Part shown: in pieces, positions 22,423 through 28,377 of the stretch
How the letters are laid out: each line of letters opens with the position of its first letter
How positions within the stretch are numbered: position 1 is the stretch's first letter
NCBI GenBank assembly: GCA_900556865.1
Contig: USQS01000003.1
Location: 1 to 28,377, forward strand
Reading direction: 5' to 3'
Source of the DNA: an uncultured Clostridium sp.
GTDB taxonomy: Bacteria > Bacillota > Clostridia > TANB77 > CAG-508
Length of the DNA stretch: 28,377 bases
Position numbers and translations under genes: made by a program
Notes under the pieces: model-generated
Seen by the model: the letters and a program-made list of their open reading frames with translations, nothing else
Databases searched by the model: none
Told to the model about the DNA's origin: nothing

Positions 22423-22689
22423 ATGAGTAAAGAAAAAGAGTTTAGAAAATCAATGGTACCGTTAATGGATTCTAATAATGTTATTATATTAGATAATAAA
22501 AGCAACATATATGGACGCAGAAATGAAAATGGAGATTTAGTAGCAACATATTGGGATGATTTAACACCAGAACAACAAGAATATGTTGTTAAAAATACAT
22601 CTCATGCACCACAAAAGGAAATTAAAGTTCCAAAAAAAGGTGTGGCTCCAACTCAAGAAGAGTTAGAAGCTTTTTGGGAGTGTAGATAA
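22423..22689 (+). CDS. 88-aa unknown protein inserted between rplW and rplB
   Basis: 88 aa, SD AGAGGG 8 bp before the ATG. It begins MSKEKEFRKSMVPLMDSNNV; further on are GRRNENGDLVATYWDDLTPE, a Lys/Pro stretch (KEIKVPKKGV), and a C-terminal EELEAFWECR. No membrane helix, zinc motif or ribosomal-protein feature is recognised. Codon use looks like that of its neighbours, and it is in the operon direction with a 23-bp gap before it, so co-expression with ribosomal proteins is expected. rplW and rplB are normally adjacent; an ORF here is unusual. It could be lineage-specific or moved in; function unknown. Confidence 0.78.
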   Translation: MSKEKEFRKSMVPLMDSNNVIILDNKSNIYGRRNENGDLVATYWDDLTPEQQEYVVKNTSHAPQKEIKVPKKGVAPTQEELEAFWECR

Positions 22690-22806
22690 TTAGTATCGAG
22701 AAAAAACTCGGAAAATAAATTTTATCTGTATGCGGTGCAGGAAAAAAGACCGTAAATATATTTAAAAATCTTATTAAAAATAAGAATTAAGAAAGGAAAG
22801 AGAAAA
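22690..22806 (+). promoter_or_regulatory. Structured 117-nt gap before rplB
   Basis: Two hairpins can be drawn: CGAG/CTCG (22697-22700/22707-22710, A6 loop) and TGCGGT/ACCGTA (22731-22736/22749-22754, one G-T pair, loop 12 nt). The usual rplW-rplB gap is short, so this may be an RNA control element of rplB or a scar of the inserted ORF. Confidence 0.32.
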
Positions 22807-23634
22807 ATGGCAACAAAAAGATTTAATAGCTATACACCATCTAGAAGAAATATGACAGTATTAGACTATCAAGAAATAACAAAGAAAACACCTGAAAAAT
22901 CTTTATTAACAAAGAAAAAGAAACATGCAGGTAGAAATTCTTATGGTAGAATAACAGTACGTCATCAAGGTGGAGGAAATAGACAAAAATATAGAATTAT
23001 AGATTTTAAACGTAAAAAAGATGATATAATTGCAGAAGTAATAGGAATTGAATACGATCCTAACAGAAGTGCAAATATAGCATTAATAAAATATGAAGAT
23101 GGAGAAAAAGCATATATTTTAGCTCCACAAGGTTTAACAGATGGAGACAAAGTTGTATCTGGAAAAGCAGCAGATATAAAACCAGGAAACTGTATGGAAA
23201 TAAACTCTATTCCAGTTGGTACTTTAATCCACAATATTGAATTAAACCCAGGACAAGGTGGAAAACTTGTCAAAGCCGCTGGACAAAGTGCACAATTAAT
23301 GGCAAAAGAAGGAAAATATGCACATGTAAGATTACCTTCAGGAGAAATGAGATTAATTTTAGCAAATTGTAGAGCTACAATAGGAGTTATAGGAAATTCA
23401 GATCATGAAAATGTAAAAATAGGTAAAGCAGGAAGAAAAAGACATATGGGAATAAGACCAACAGTTAGAGGATCTGCAATGAACCCATGCGACCATCCTC
23501 ATGGTGGTGGTGAAGGTAAAGCTCCAATAGGTCATTCAGGACCAATGACACCTTGGGGTAAACCAGCTCTTGGATACAAGACAAGAAATAAAAATAAACA
23601 ATCAAATAAATTTATAGTTAAGAGGAGGAAATAA
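22807..23634 (+). CDS. rplB: 50S ribosomal protein L2
   Basis: 275 aa, normal length. Essential for subunit joining and peptidyl transfer. Conserved features: MATKRFNSYTPSRRNMTVLD start, GRITVRHQGGGNRQ, and the universally conserved C-terminal histidine region with NPCDHPHGGGEGKAPIG followed by TPWGKPALGYKTR. SD AAGAAAGGAAAG upstream. Confidence 0.98.
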   Translation: MATKRFNSYTPSRRNMTVLDYQEITKKTPEKSLLTKKKKHAGRNSYGRITVRHQGGGNRQKYRIIDFKRKKDDIIAEVIGIEYDPNRSANIALIKYEDGEKAYILAPQGLTDGDKVVSGKAADIKPGNCMEINSIPVGTLIHNIELNPGQGGKLVKAAGQSAQLMAKEGKYAHVRLPSGEMRLILANCRATIGVIGNSDHENVKIGKAGRKRHMGIRPTVRGSAMNPCDHPHGGGEGKAPIGHSGPMTPWGKPALGYKTRNKNKQSNKFIVKRRK

Positions 23635-23639
23635 AACTT

Positions 23640-23915
23640 ATGTCAAGATCAAGTAAAAAAGTGCCTTTTGTAGCTGAAGAATTAATGAAGAGAATTGAAG
23701 CTATGAATGCAGAAAACAAAAAAGAAGTTGTTAAGACCTGGTCTAGAGCTTCAACAATATATCCACAAATGGTTGGCCATACTATTGCTGTTCATGATGG
23801 AAGAAAACACGTTCCTATATATATAACAGAGGAAATGATTGGTCACAAATTAGGTGAATTTGCTCCTACAAGAACATTTAAAGGTCATGCAGGAGAAAAA
23901 ACAACAAAAAAATAA
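23640..23915 (+). CDS. rpsS: 30S ribosomal protein S19
   Basis: 91 aa. Head protein contacting S13 and the tRNA A-site finger. MSRSSKKVPFVAEELMKRIE start; conserved WSRASTIYPQMVGHTIAVHD and LGEFAPTRTFKGH. SD AGAGGAGG overlaps the end of rplB; gap 5 bp. Confidence 0.98.
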   Translation: MSRSSKKVPFVAEELMKRIEAMNAENKKEVVKTWSRASTIYPQMVGHTIAVHDGRKHVPIYITEEMIGHKLGEFAPTRTFKGHAGEKTTKK

Positions 23916-23950
23916 AATAAAACCTACCATATAAAGAGAGGAGAATTATA

Positions 23951-24307
23951 ATGGAACAAGAAAGAAATACAGCTCAAGCAACTCTTAAATATGCAAGAAT
24001 ATCTCCAAGAAAAGTTAAGATAGTTGCAGATTTAATAAGAGGAAAAGATGTAACAGAAGCTTTAGCAATAGTTAAATTTACACCAAAAGCATCTTCAGAT
24101 ATAATTGAAAAGCTTCTTAAATCAGCAATTGCAAATGCTGAAAATAATCATGATATGAAACATGAAAATTTATATATTTCTGAAATTTATGCAAACCAAG
24201 GTCCAACTCTAAAAAGAATTAGACCAGCTGCAAAAGGTTCAGCAGTAAGAATAAGAAAAAGAACAAGTCATATAACAATTGTTCTTAAAGAAAAGGAGGG
24301 TAAATAG
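23951..24307 (+). CDS. rplV: 50S ribosomal protein L22
   Basis: 118 aa. Lines the exit tunnel with L4. Conserved ARISPRKVKIVADLIRGKDV and the C-terminal beta-hairpin KRIRPAAKGSAVRIRKRTSH. SD AGAGAGGAG 8 bp before the ATG. The rpsC SD lies within its final codons. Confidence 0.98.
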   Translation: MEQERNTAQATLKYARISPRKVKIVADLIRGKDVTEALAIVKFTPKASSDIIEKLLKSAIANAENNHDMKHENLYISEIYANQGPTLKRIRPAAKGSAVRIRKRTSHITIVLKEKEGK

Positions 24308-24311
24308 AGCT

Positions 24312-24968
24312 ATGGGACAAAAAGTACACCCAACAGGAGCAAGATTAGGAATAATCAAAAATTGGAGCTCTAAATGGTATGCAGATGATAACCACTTTGC
24401 AGATTATTTAGTAGAAGACCAAAAAATTCGTAAATTTTTAAAGAAAAAAGAATATGAAGCTGGAATTGCTAATATTGAAATAGAAAGAACAGCTAAATTC
24501 ATAAAAATAAATGTTTATACAGCTAAACCAGGAATTTTAATAGGAAAAGGTGGAGCTGGAGCTGAAAAATTAAGAGCAGATATTAAAAAATTAATTGGAA
24601 AAGATGTTAATTTAAATGTTGTTGAAGTAAAAAATACAGGTTTAGATGCAACACTTGTTGCAGAAGATATTGCTTCACAACTAGAAAGAAGAATTTCGTT
24701 CAGACGTGCTATGAAACAATGTATGCAAAAAACTATGAAATCTGGAGCAGCTGGAATTAAAACAGCAGTATCAGGAAGATTAGGTGGAGCAGATATGGCA
24801 AGAACTGAATTTTATAAAGAAGGAAATATTCCATTACAAACATTAAGAGCCGATATTGATTATGGATTTGCAGAAGCAGATACAACATATGGAAAAATCG
24901 GTGTAAAAGTATGGATATATAAAGGAGAAGTTCTTCCAACTAAAAAAATGGAAGGAGGAGAAGAATAA
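24312..24968 (+). CDS. rpsC: 30S ribosomal protein S3
   Basis: 218 aa from the ATG at 24312, giving the family start MGQKVHPTGARLGI after AAAGGAGGG; the open frame runs 33 bases further upstream but that is rplV sequence. KH domain with the GKGGAGAEKLR loop, and C-terminal SGRLGGADMARTEFYKEG. S3 forms part of the mRNA entry channel. The stop overlaps the rplP ATG by one base. Confidence 0.97.
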   Translation: MGQKVHPTGARLGIIKNWSSKWYADDNHFADYLVEDQKIRKFLKKKEYEAGIANIEIERTAKFIKINVYTAKPGILIGKGGAGAEKLRADIKKLIGKDVNLNVVEVKNTGLDATLVAEDIASQLERRISFRRAMKQCMQKTMKSGAAGIKTAVSGRLGGADMARTEFYKEGNIPLQTLRADIDYGFAEADTTYGKIGVKVWIYKGEVLPTKKMEGGEE

Positions 24969-25417
24969 TGCCATTAATGCCAAAAAAGACAAAGCACAGA
25001 AAAGTGCAAAAAGGTAGAAATAGAGGAAAAGCAACAAGAGGAAACGTTGTTTCTAATGGTCAATTTGGATTGCAAGCATTAGAAGCAGGACTAATTACAG
25101 GAAACCAAATTGAAGCTGCCAGAGTTGCAATGACTCGTTATATGAAAAGAGATGGTAAAGTTTGGATTAAAATATTCCCAGACAAACCAATTACAAGAAA
25201 ACCAGCTGGAACTCGTATGGGTAAAGGTAAAGGTAATACAGAATTTTGGGTAGCAGCTGTAAAACCTGGTAGAGTTATGTTTGAAATAGCAGGAGTACCA
25301 GAAACAACAGCTAGAGAGGCATTACGTTTAGCAAAAAATAAATTACCAGTAAAAACAAAATTCGTAATGAAAGAAGAGAATATAATCGAGGAGGGTGAAA
25401 ATAATGAAAATAAATAA
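24968..25417 (+). CDS. rplP: 50S ribosomal protein L16
   Basis: 149 aa. Binds near the A-site and 5S rRNA. Conserved MPKKTKHRKVQKGRNRGKA, FPDKPITRKPAGTRMGKGKG and FEIAGVPE. The ATG shares one base with the rpsC stop (TAATG), with GGAGGAG 8 bases upstream; an ATG three codons later is possible. Translational coupling with rpsC is likely. Confidence 0.97.
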   Translation: MPLMPKKTKHRKVQKGRNRGKATRGNVVSNGQFGLQALEAGLITGNQIEAARVAMTRYMKRDGKVWIKIFPDKPITRKPAGTRMGKGKGNTEFWVAAVKPGRVMFEIAGVPETTAREALRLAKNKLPVKTKFVMKEENIIEEGENNENK

Positions 25418-25616
25418 AATAAAAGAAATGTCTTCACCTGAATTAGAAAAAGAATTAGGTGAATTAAAAACAGAATTATTTAAACTTAAATTTAGTTTAG
25501 CTACAAAATCTTTACAAAATCCTATGAAAATTAGAGATGTAAAAAAAGATATAGCAAGAATTAATACAGTTTTAACTGAAAGAAAAATTGCTGAAAAGAA
25601 AGGGGTAAATGAGTAA
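25404..25616 (+). CDS. rpmC: 50S ribosomal protein L29
   Basis: 70 aa from ATG 25404 with GAGGAGG 9 bp upstream; the frame also allows GTG at 25395, which lies in the SD itself. Two-helix protein with typical KEMSSPELEKELGELKTELF and the LAT.SLQNP turn. It overlaps the rplP end by 14 bp, and its stop overlaps the rpsQ ATG by one base. Confidence 0.96.
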   Translation: MKINKIKEMSSPELEKELGELKTELFKLKFSLATKSLQNPMKIRDVKKDIARINTVLTERKIAEKKGVNE

Positions 25617-25882
25617 TGGAACAAACAAGAAATCTTCGTAAAACAATGATTGGTACAGTAAAATCTAATAAAATGGATAAAACTGTAGTAGTAGCTGTTG
25701 AAAGAAAAGTTAGACATAAAGTTTATGGAAAAATAGTAAAAAGAACATATACTTTAAAAGCTCATGATGCTGAAAATAGTTGTCAAATTGGAGATAAAGT
25801 AAAAGTTATGGAAACCAGACCTCTTTCTAAAGATAAAAGATGGAGAGTAGTTGAAATAGTAGAAAAAGCTATTATAAAATAA
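25616..25882 (+). CDS. rpsQ: 30S ribosomal protein S17
   Basis: 88 aa. Early 16S rRNA-binding OB-fold protein. Conserved GTVKSNKMDKTVVVAVER and the KAHDAEN..QIGDKVKVMETRPLS core. ATG overlaps the rpmC stop (TAATG); SD AAAGGGG upstream. Confidence 0.97.
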   Translation: MEQTRNLRKTMIGTVKSNKMDKTVVVAVERKVRHKVYGKIVKRTYTLKAHDAENSCQIGDKVKVMETRPLSKDKRWRVVEIVEKAIIK

Positions 25883-25978
25883 TTAAAAAAATATAGTGAA
25901 TTAGTTTTTATAAAAATATTGCAAAGATTTAAAACTAAAATAATGCAAAATTTTAAAAAAAACGGAAAGGATACGAAA

Positions 25979-26347
25979 ATGGTACAACAACAATCAATAC
26001 TAAAAGTAGCTGATAATACAGGTGCTAAAGAAATTATGTGTATCAGATGTTTAGGAGGTTCTTATAGAAAAACAGCTAGTATTGGAGATATAATAGTTGC
26101 CTCTGTAAAAACAGCAACACCAGGTGGCGTTGTAAAAAAAGGTGATGTTGTAAAAGCTGTTATAGTTAGAACTAAAAAACCTATTAGAAGAGCAGATGGT
26201 TCTTATGTAAGATTTGATGAAAATGCAGCAGTATTAATAAAAGAAGACAAAACACCTAGAGGAACACGTATATTTGGACCTGTTGCAAGAGAGTTAAGAG
26301 ATGGAGAATATATGAAAATATTATCATTAGCTCCAGAAGTTCTTTAA
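25979..26347 (+). CDS. rplN: 50S ribosomal protein L14
   Basis: 122 aa from the ATG at 25979 (SD GGAAAGGA), giving the normal start MVQQQSILKVADNTGAKE; the longer open frame upstream is not homologous-looking. Conserved RCLGGSYRKTASIGDIIVAS and the C-terminal IFGPVARELRD. It sits at the subunit interface. The 96-bp AT-rich gap before it shows no clear structure. Confidence 0.97.
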   Translation: MVQQQSILKVADNTGAKEIMCIRCLGGSYRKTASIGDIIVASVKTATPGGVVKKGDVVKAVIVRTKKPIRRADGSYVRFDENAAVLIKEDKTPRGTRIFGPVARELRDGEYMKILSLAPEVL

Positions 26348-26386
26348 ACTATATATAAAATTCAAAAAGAAGGAGGAAAACCTTAA

Positions 26387-26692
26387 ATGAAATTAAAAAA
26401 AGGTGATAATGTCATTGTTTTATCTGGAAATGATAAAGGAAAAACAGGAGAAATAACAGAAATTATACCAAGAACTAACAAAGTAACTGTAAAAGGTGTT
26501 AATGTTAGAAAAAAACATGCTAAAGCAACACAAAAAGAAGAAGGCGGTATAAAAGAAATAGAATTTCCAATTCATTCTTCAAAAGTAAGTCTTGTTTGCC
26601 CTAAATGCGGTAAGAAAACAAGAATAGGATATGTAGTTGAAGATGGAAAAAAATTCAGAATATGTAAAAAATGTGAAGCAAAAATAATGTAA
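26387..26692 (+). CDS. rplX: 50S ribosomal protein L24
   Basis: 101 aa. Assembly-initiating protein with an N-terminal KOW motif (KKGDNVIVLSGNDKGKTGEI) and a C-terminal CPKCG/CKKC pair that is common in bacterial L24. SD AGAAGGAGG 9 bp before the ATG. Confidence 0.97.
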   Translation: MKLKKGDNVIVLSGNDKGKTGEITEIIPRTNKVTVKGVNVRKKHAKATQKEEGGIKEIEFPIHSSKVSLVCPKCGKKTRIGYVVEDGKKFRICKKCEAKIM

Positions 26693-26724
26693 TTAAGTGT
26701 TTTTAGAAAGGAGGAACAATTTTA

Positions 26725-27264
26725 ATGGAAATCTTAAAAGAACAATATGAGAAAGAAGTAGTACCAGCTTTAATGAAAAAGTTTGGATATAAATCAATAA
26801 TGCAAGTTCCAAAATTAGATAAAATAGTTATAAATATTGGTTTAGGAGATACTAAAGATAATCCTAAATCATTAGAAAATGCAATGAATGATTTAAGCAT
26901 AATAACAGGTCAAAAACCAGTTATTACAAAAGCTAAAAAGTCAATTGCAGCATTTAAAATAAGAGAAGGAGTTAACATTGGATGTAAAGTTACATTAAGA
27001 CAAGATAAGATGTATGACTTTGCTTATAAATTAATGAATGTTGCACTTCCAAGAGTAAGAGACTTTAGAGGAGTTTCTACAAAATCTTTTGATGGTAGAG
27101 GAAATTTCTCAATGGGAATAAAAGAACAATTAATATTCCCTGAAATTGAATATGATAAAGTAGATAAATTAAGAGGAATGGATATAATTTTCGTAACAAC
27201 AGCAAAAACAGACGAGGAAGCAGCAGAATTATTAAAATTACTTGGAATGCCATTTGCTGCTTAA
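26725..27264 (+). CDS. rplE: 50S ribosomal protein L5
   Basis: 179 aa. Binds 5S rRNA in the central protuberance. Conserved PKLDKIVINIGLGD, GQKPVITKAKKSIAAFKIRE and RDFRGVSTKSFDGRGNFSMG. SD AAAGGAGG upstream of the ATG. Confidence 0.98.
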   Translation: MEILKEQYEKEVVPALMKKFGYKSIMQVPKLDKIVINIGLGDTKDNPKSLENAMNDLSIITGQKPVITKAKKSIAAFKIREGVNIGCKVTLRQDKMYDFAYKLMNVALPRVRDFRGVSTKSFDGRGNFSMGIKEQLIFPEIEYDKVDKLRGMDIIFVTTAKTDEEAAELLKLLGMPFAA

Positions 27265-27296
27265 TTCAAAAATTTAAAATAGGAGGAATTAATTCG

Positions 27297-27482
27297 ATGG
27301 CAAAAATGTCAATGAAGGTTAAACAACAAAAACCACAAAAATATAAAACTAGAGAATATAATAGATGTAAACTTTGTGGTAGACCACATGCATATATTAG
27401 AAAATATGGAATTTGTCGTATATGTTTTAGAGAATTAGCTCATAAAGGAGAAATTCCAGGAGTTAAAAAAGCTAGTTGGTAG
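27297..27482 (+). CDS. rpsN: 30S ribosomal protein S14 type Z (zinc-binding)
   Basis: 61 aa, the short zinc-binding form. CKLC and CRIC pairs (RCKLCGRPHAYIRKYGICR) bind zinc; the C-terminus is GEIPGVKKASW. SD AGGAGGAATT before the ATG. Bacteria with this form often keep a zinc-free paralogue elsewhere for zinc limitation; none is in this window. Confidence 0.97.
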   Translation: MAKMSMKVKQQKPQKYKTREYNRCKLCGRPHAYIRKYGICRICFRELAHKGEIPGVKKASW

Positions 27483-27668
27483 TCAAAACGATTAAAACAG
27501 TAATCTGCAAATTTTCGACAATTATTATGTACATCGGCATACAGACGTATAGCCTTAACTTATAATAAATATCAAAAATGCGCATCTTACTATTTTTAAT
27601 CAATTTGACAGATGCTTAAATAATAAAGAAAAATTAATAAAAAATCATAAAAAAGGAGGTCAGTATAA
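27483..27668 (+). promoter_or_regulatory. 186-nt gap between rpsN and rpsH with possible promoter and hairpin
   Basis: The rpsN-rpsH gap is usually short. Here there is a TATAAT (27561-27566) with a weak -35 CATACA (27538-27543) at 17-bp spacing, and a stem GCATCT/AGATGC (27582-27587/27610-27615). This could give extra expression or control of the downstream part. Low confidence. Confidence 0.32.
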
Positions 27669-28067
27669 ATGAATACTACAGATCCAATAGCAGATATGCT
27701 AACAAGAATAAGAAATGCAAATACTTCTAAACATAAAACTGTGGATGTACCATGTTCAAAAATGAAAATGGCTATTGCCGAGATTTTATTTAAAGAAGGA
27801 TACATAAAATCTTTTGAAGAAATAAAAGATGATACACAAGGTATTATTAGAATTACTCTAAAATATGATGAAAAAGGAACAAGAGTAATAGATGGATTAA
27901 AAAGAATTAGTAAACCAGGATTAAAAGTATATGCAGGTAAAGAAGAATTACCAAAAGTGTTAAATGGTTTAGGAATAGCGATAATTTCTACATCAAAAGG
28001 ATTAATGACAGATAAGGAAGCAAGAAATGCCGGAATTGGTGGAGAAGTTTTAGCTTACGTATGGTAA
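27669..28067 (+). CDS. rpsH: 30S ribosomal protein S8
   Basis: 132 aa. Central-domain assembly protein; in E. coli S8 also represses the spc operon. Conserved TTDPIADMLTRIRNAN, RVIDGLKRISKPGLKVYAG, GLGIAIISTSKGLMTDKEAR and a C-terminal AYVW. SD AAAAGGAGGT 8-9 bp before the ATG. Confidence 0.98.
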   Translation: MNTTDPIADMLTRIRNANTSKHKTVDVPCSKMKMAIAEILFKEGYIKSFEEIKDDTQGIIRITLKYDEKGTRVIDGLKRISKPGLKVYAGKEELPKVLNGLGIAIISTSKGLMTDKEARNAGIGGEVLAYVW

Positions 28068-28081
28068 GAGTATATAAAAGG

Positions 28082-28127
28082 TTTCATTAATGATAAAATT
28101 CATTTAGAAAAATGTAATTTAATGAAA
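28082..28127 (+). promoter_or_regulatory. Hairpin between rpsH and rplF
   Basis: TTTCATTAA (28082-28090) and TTAATGAAA (28119-28127) form a 9-bp perfect stem, with CATTT/AAATG (28101-28105/28110-28114) able to pair inside. It ends a few bases before the rplF SD (GAAGGAGG). No T-run follows, so it is not a terminator. Confidence 0.35.
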
Positions 28128-28144
28128 GCGGAAGGAGGAAAAAA

Positions 28145-28377
28145 ATGTCAAGAATAGGAAATAAACCTATTACAGTACCTAATGGTGTAGATATAAAAAT
28201 TGAAAATAATCACATTACTGTAAAAGGTCCAAAAGGAACTTTAGAAAGAACTATTGAACCAGAAATTTCTGTAAAATTAGAAGATAATGTTCTTACAGTT
28301 TCAAGAGATTCAGATGAAAGAAGAAGTAAGAGCTTACATGGTTTAACAAGAACTTTAATAAATAATATGATAATGGG
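28145..28377 (+). CDS. rplF: 50S ribosomal protein L6 (3' end outside window)
   Basis: The first 77 complete codons are visible. Start MSRIGNKPITVPNGVDIKI and the conserved VKGPKGTLERT and RSKSLHGLTRTLINNM identify L6. SD GGAAGGAGG 6 bp before the ATG. Continues the spc part of the operon past the window edge. Confidence 0.96.
   Translation, partial: MSRIGNKPITVPNGVDIKIENNHITVKGPKGTLERTIEPEISVKLEDNVLTVSRDSDERRSKSLHGLTRTLINNMIM

Noticed and set aside
25343..25717. 124-aa minus-strand open frame across rplP, rpmC and rpsQ
   Set aside because: A shadow of three clear ribosomal protein genes; low-complexity Phe/Ser/Ile composition typical of antisense frames in AT-rich coding DNA.
27605..27633. 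TTGACA at 27605-27610 as the -35 of a promoter before rpsH
   Set aside because: No -10-like hexamer occurs at 16-18 bp spacing; the nearest TAATAA is only 10 bp away.

Overview
The window is very AT-rich, has short intergenic gaps and strong Shine-Dalgarno (SD) sites, and carries a Gram-positive set of housekeeping genes: a ClpE-type unfoldase, PlsY/GpsA/PgsA lipid enzymes, the CdaA diadenylate cyclase, zinc-binding type S14, and a clostridial-order S10 operon. It most likely comes from a low-GC Firmicute of the class Clostridia, probably a gut or uncultured lineage. No tRNA, rRNA, CRISPR array, insertion sequence or integrase was seen.

Bases 1-11172 look like one secretion/pilus-type surface locus of unusual composition. 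It opens with the 3' part of a TadC/GspF-like platform protein. Next come five single-pass proteins sharing the N-terminus MENA(S/T)(K/D)AL. Four of the small proteins (three with that N-terminus, plus one with a different N-terminus) also share a soluble motif of the form FN..F..Y.G....V..LI....NN. Two further single-pass proteins follow, one of 172 aa and one of 586 aa, then a 612-aa coiled-coil protein behind a perfect consensus promoter. Facing them on the other strand is a 786-aa VirD4/TraG-like ATPase with N-terminal membrane segments. A perfect 32-bp palindromic terminator lies between the convergent arms. No relaxase, VirB-type channel or canonical prepilin cleavage site is visible, so this may be a poorly described Tad-like/coupling-protein hybrid machine. 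It is the best candidate here for an undescribed system.

Bases 11288-16980 are core metabolism and quality control. pgsA and clpE run on the minus strand from a promoter divergent from plsY-gpsA on the plus strand. plsY is broken by an apparent single-base insertion near 14774. A zinc-ribbon protein and a small hypothetical protein converge at 16690.

Bases 17045-20046 hold rnc (TTG start), an Elp3-like radical SAM gene without an acetyltransferase domain, a 44-aa membrane peptide missed by usual length cut-offs, and cdaA (GTG start most likely). cdaA is not followed by cdaR or glmM.

From 20047 to the end is the S10/spc ribosomal protein operon: rpsJ, rplC, rplD, rplW, an inserted 88-aa unknown ORF, rplB, rpsS, rplV, rpsC, rplP, rpmC, rpsQ, rplN, rplX, rplE, rpsN, rpsH and the start of rplF. 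It has its own strong promoter, a roughly 260-nt structured leader with a possible 6-codon peptide, and an intrinsic terminator placed as an attenuator before rpsJ. Further structured gaps precede rplC, rplB, rpsH and rplF.
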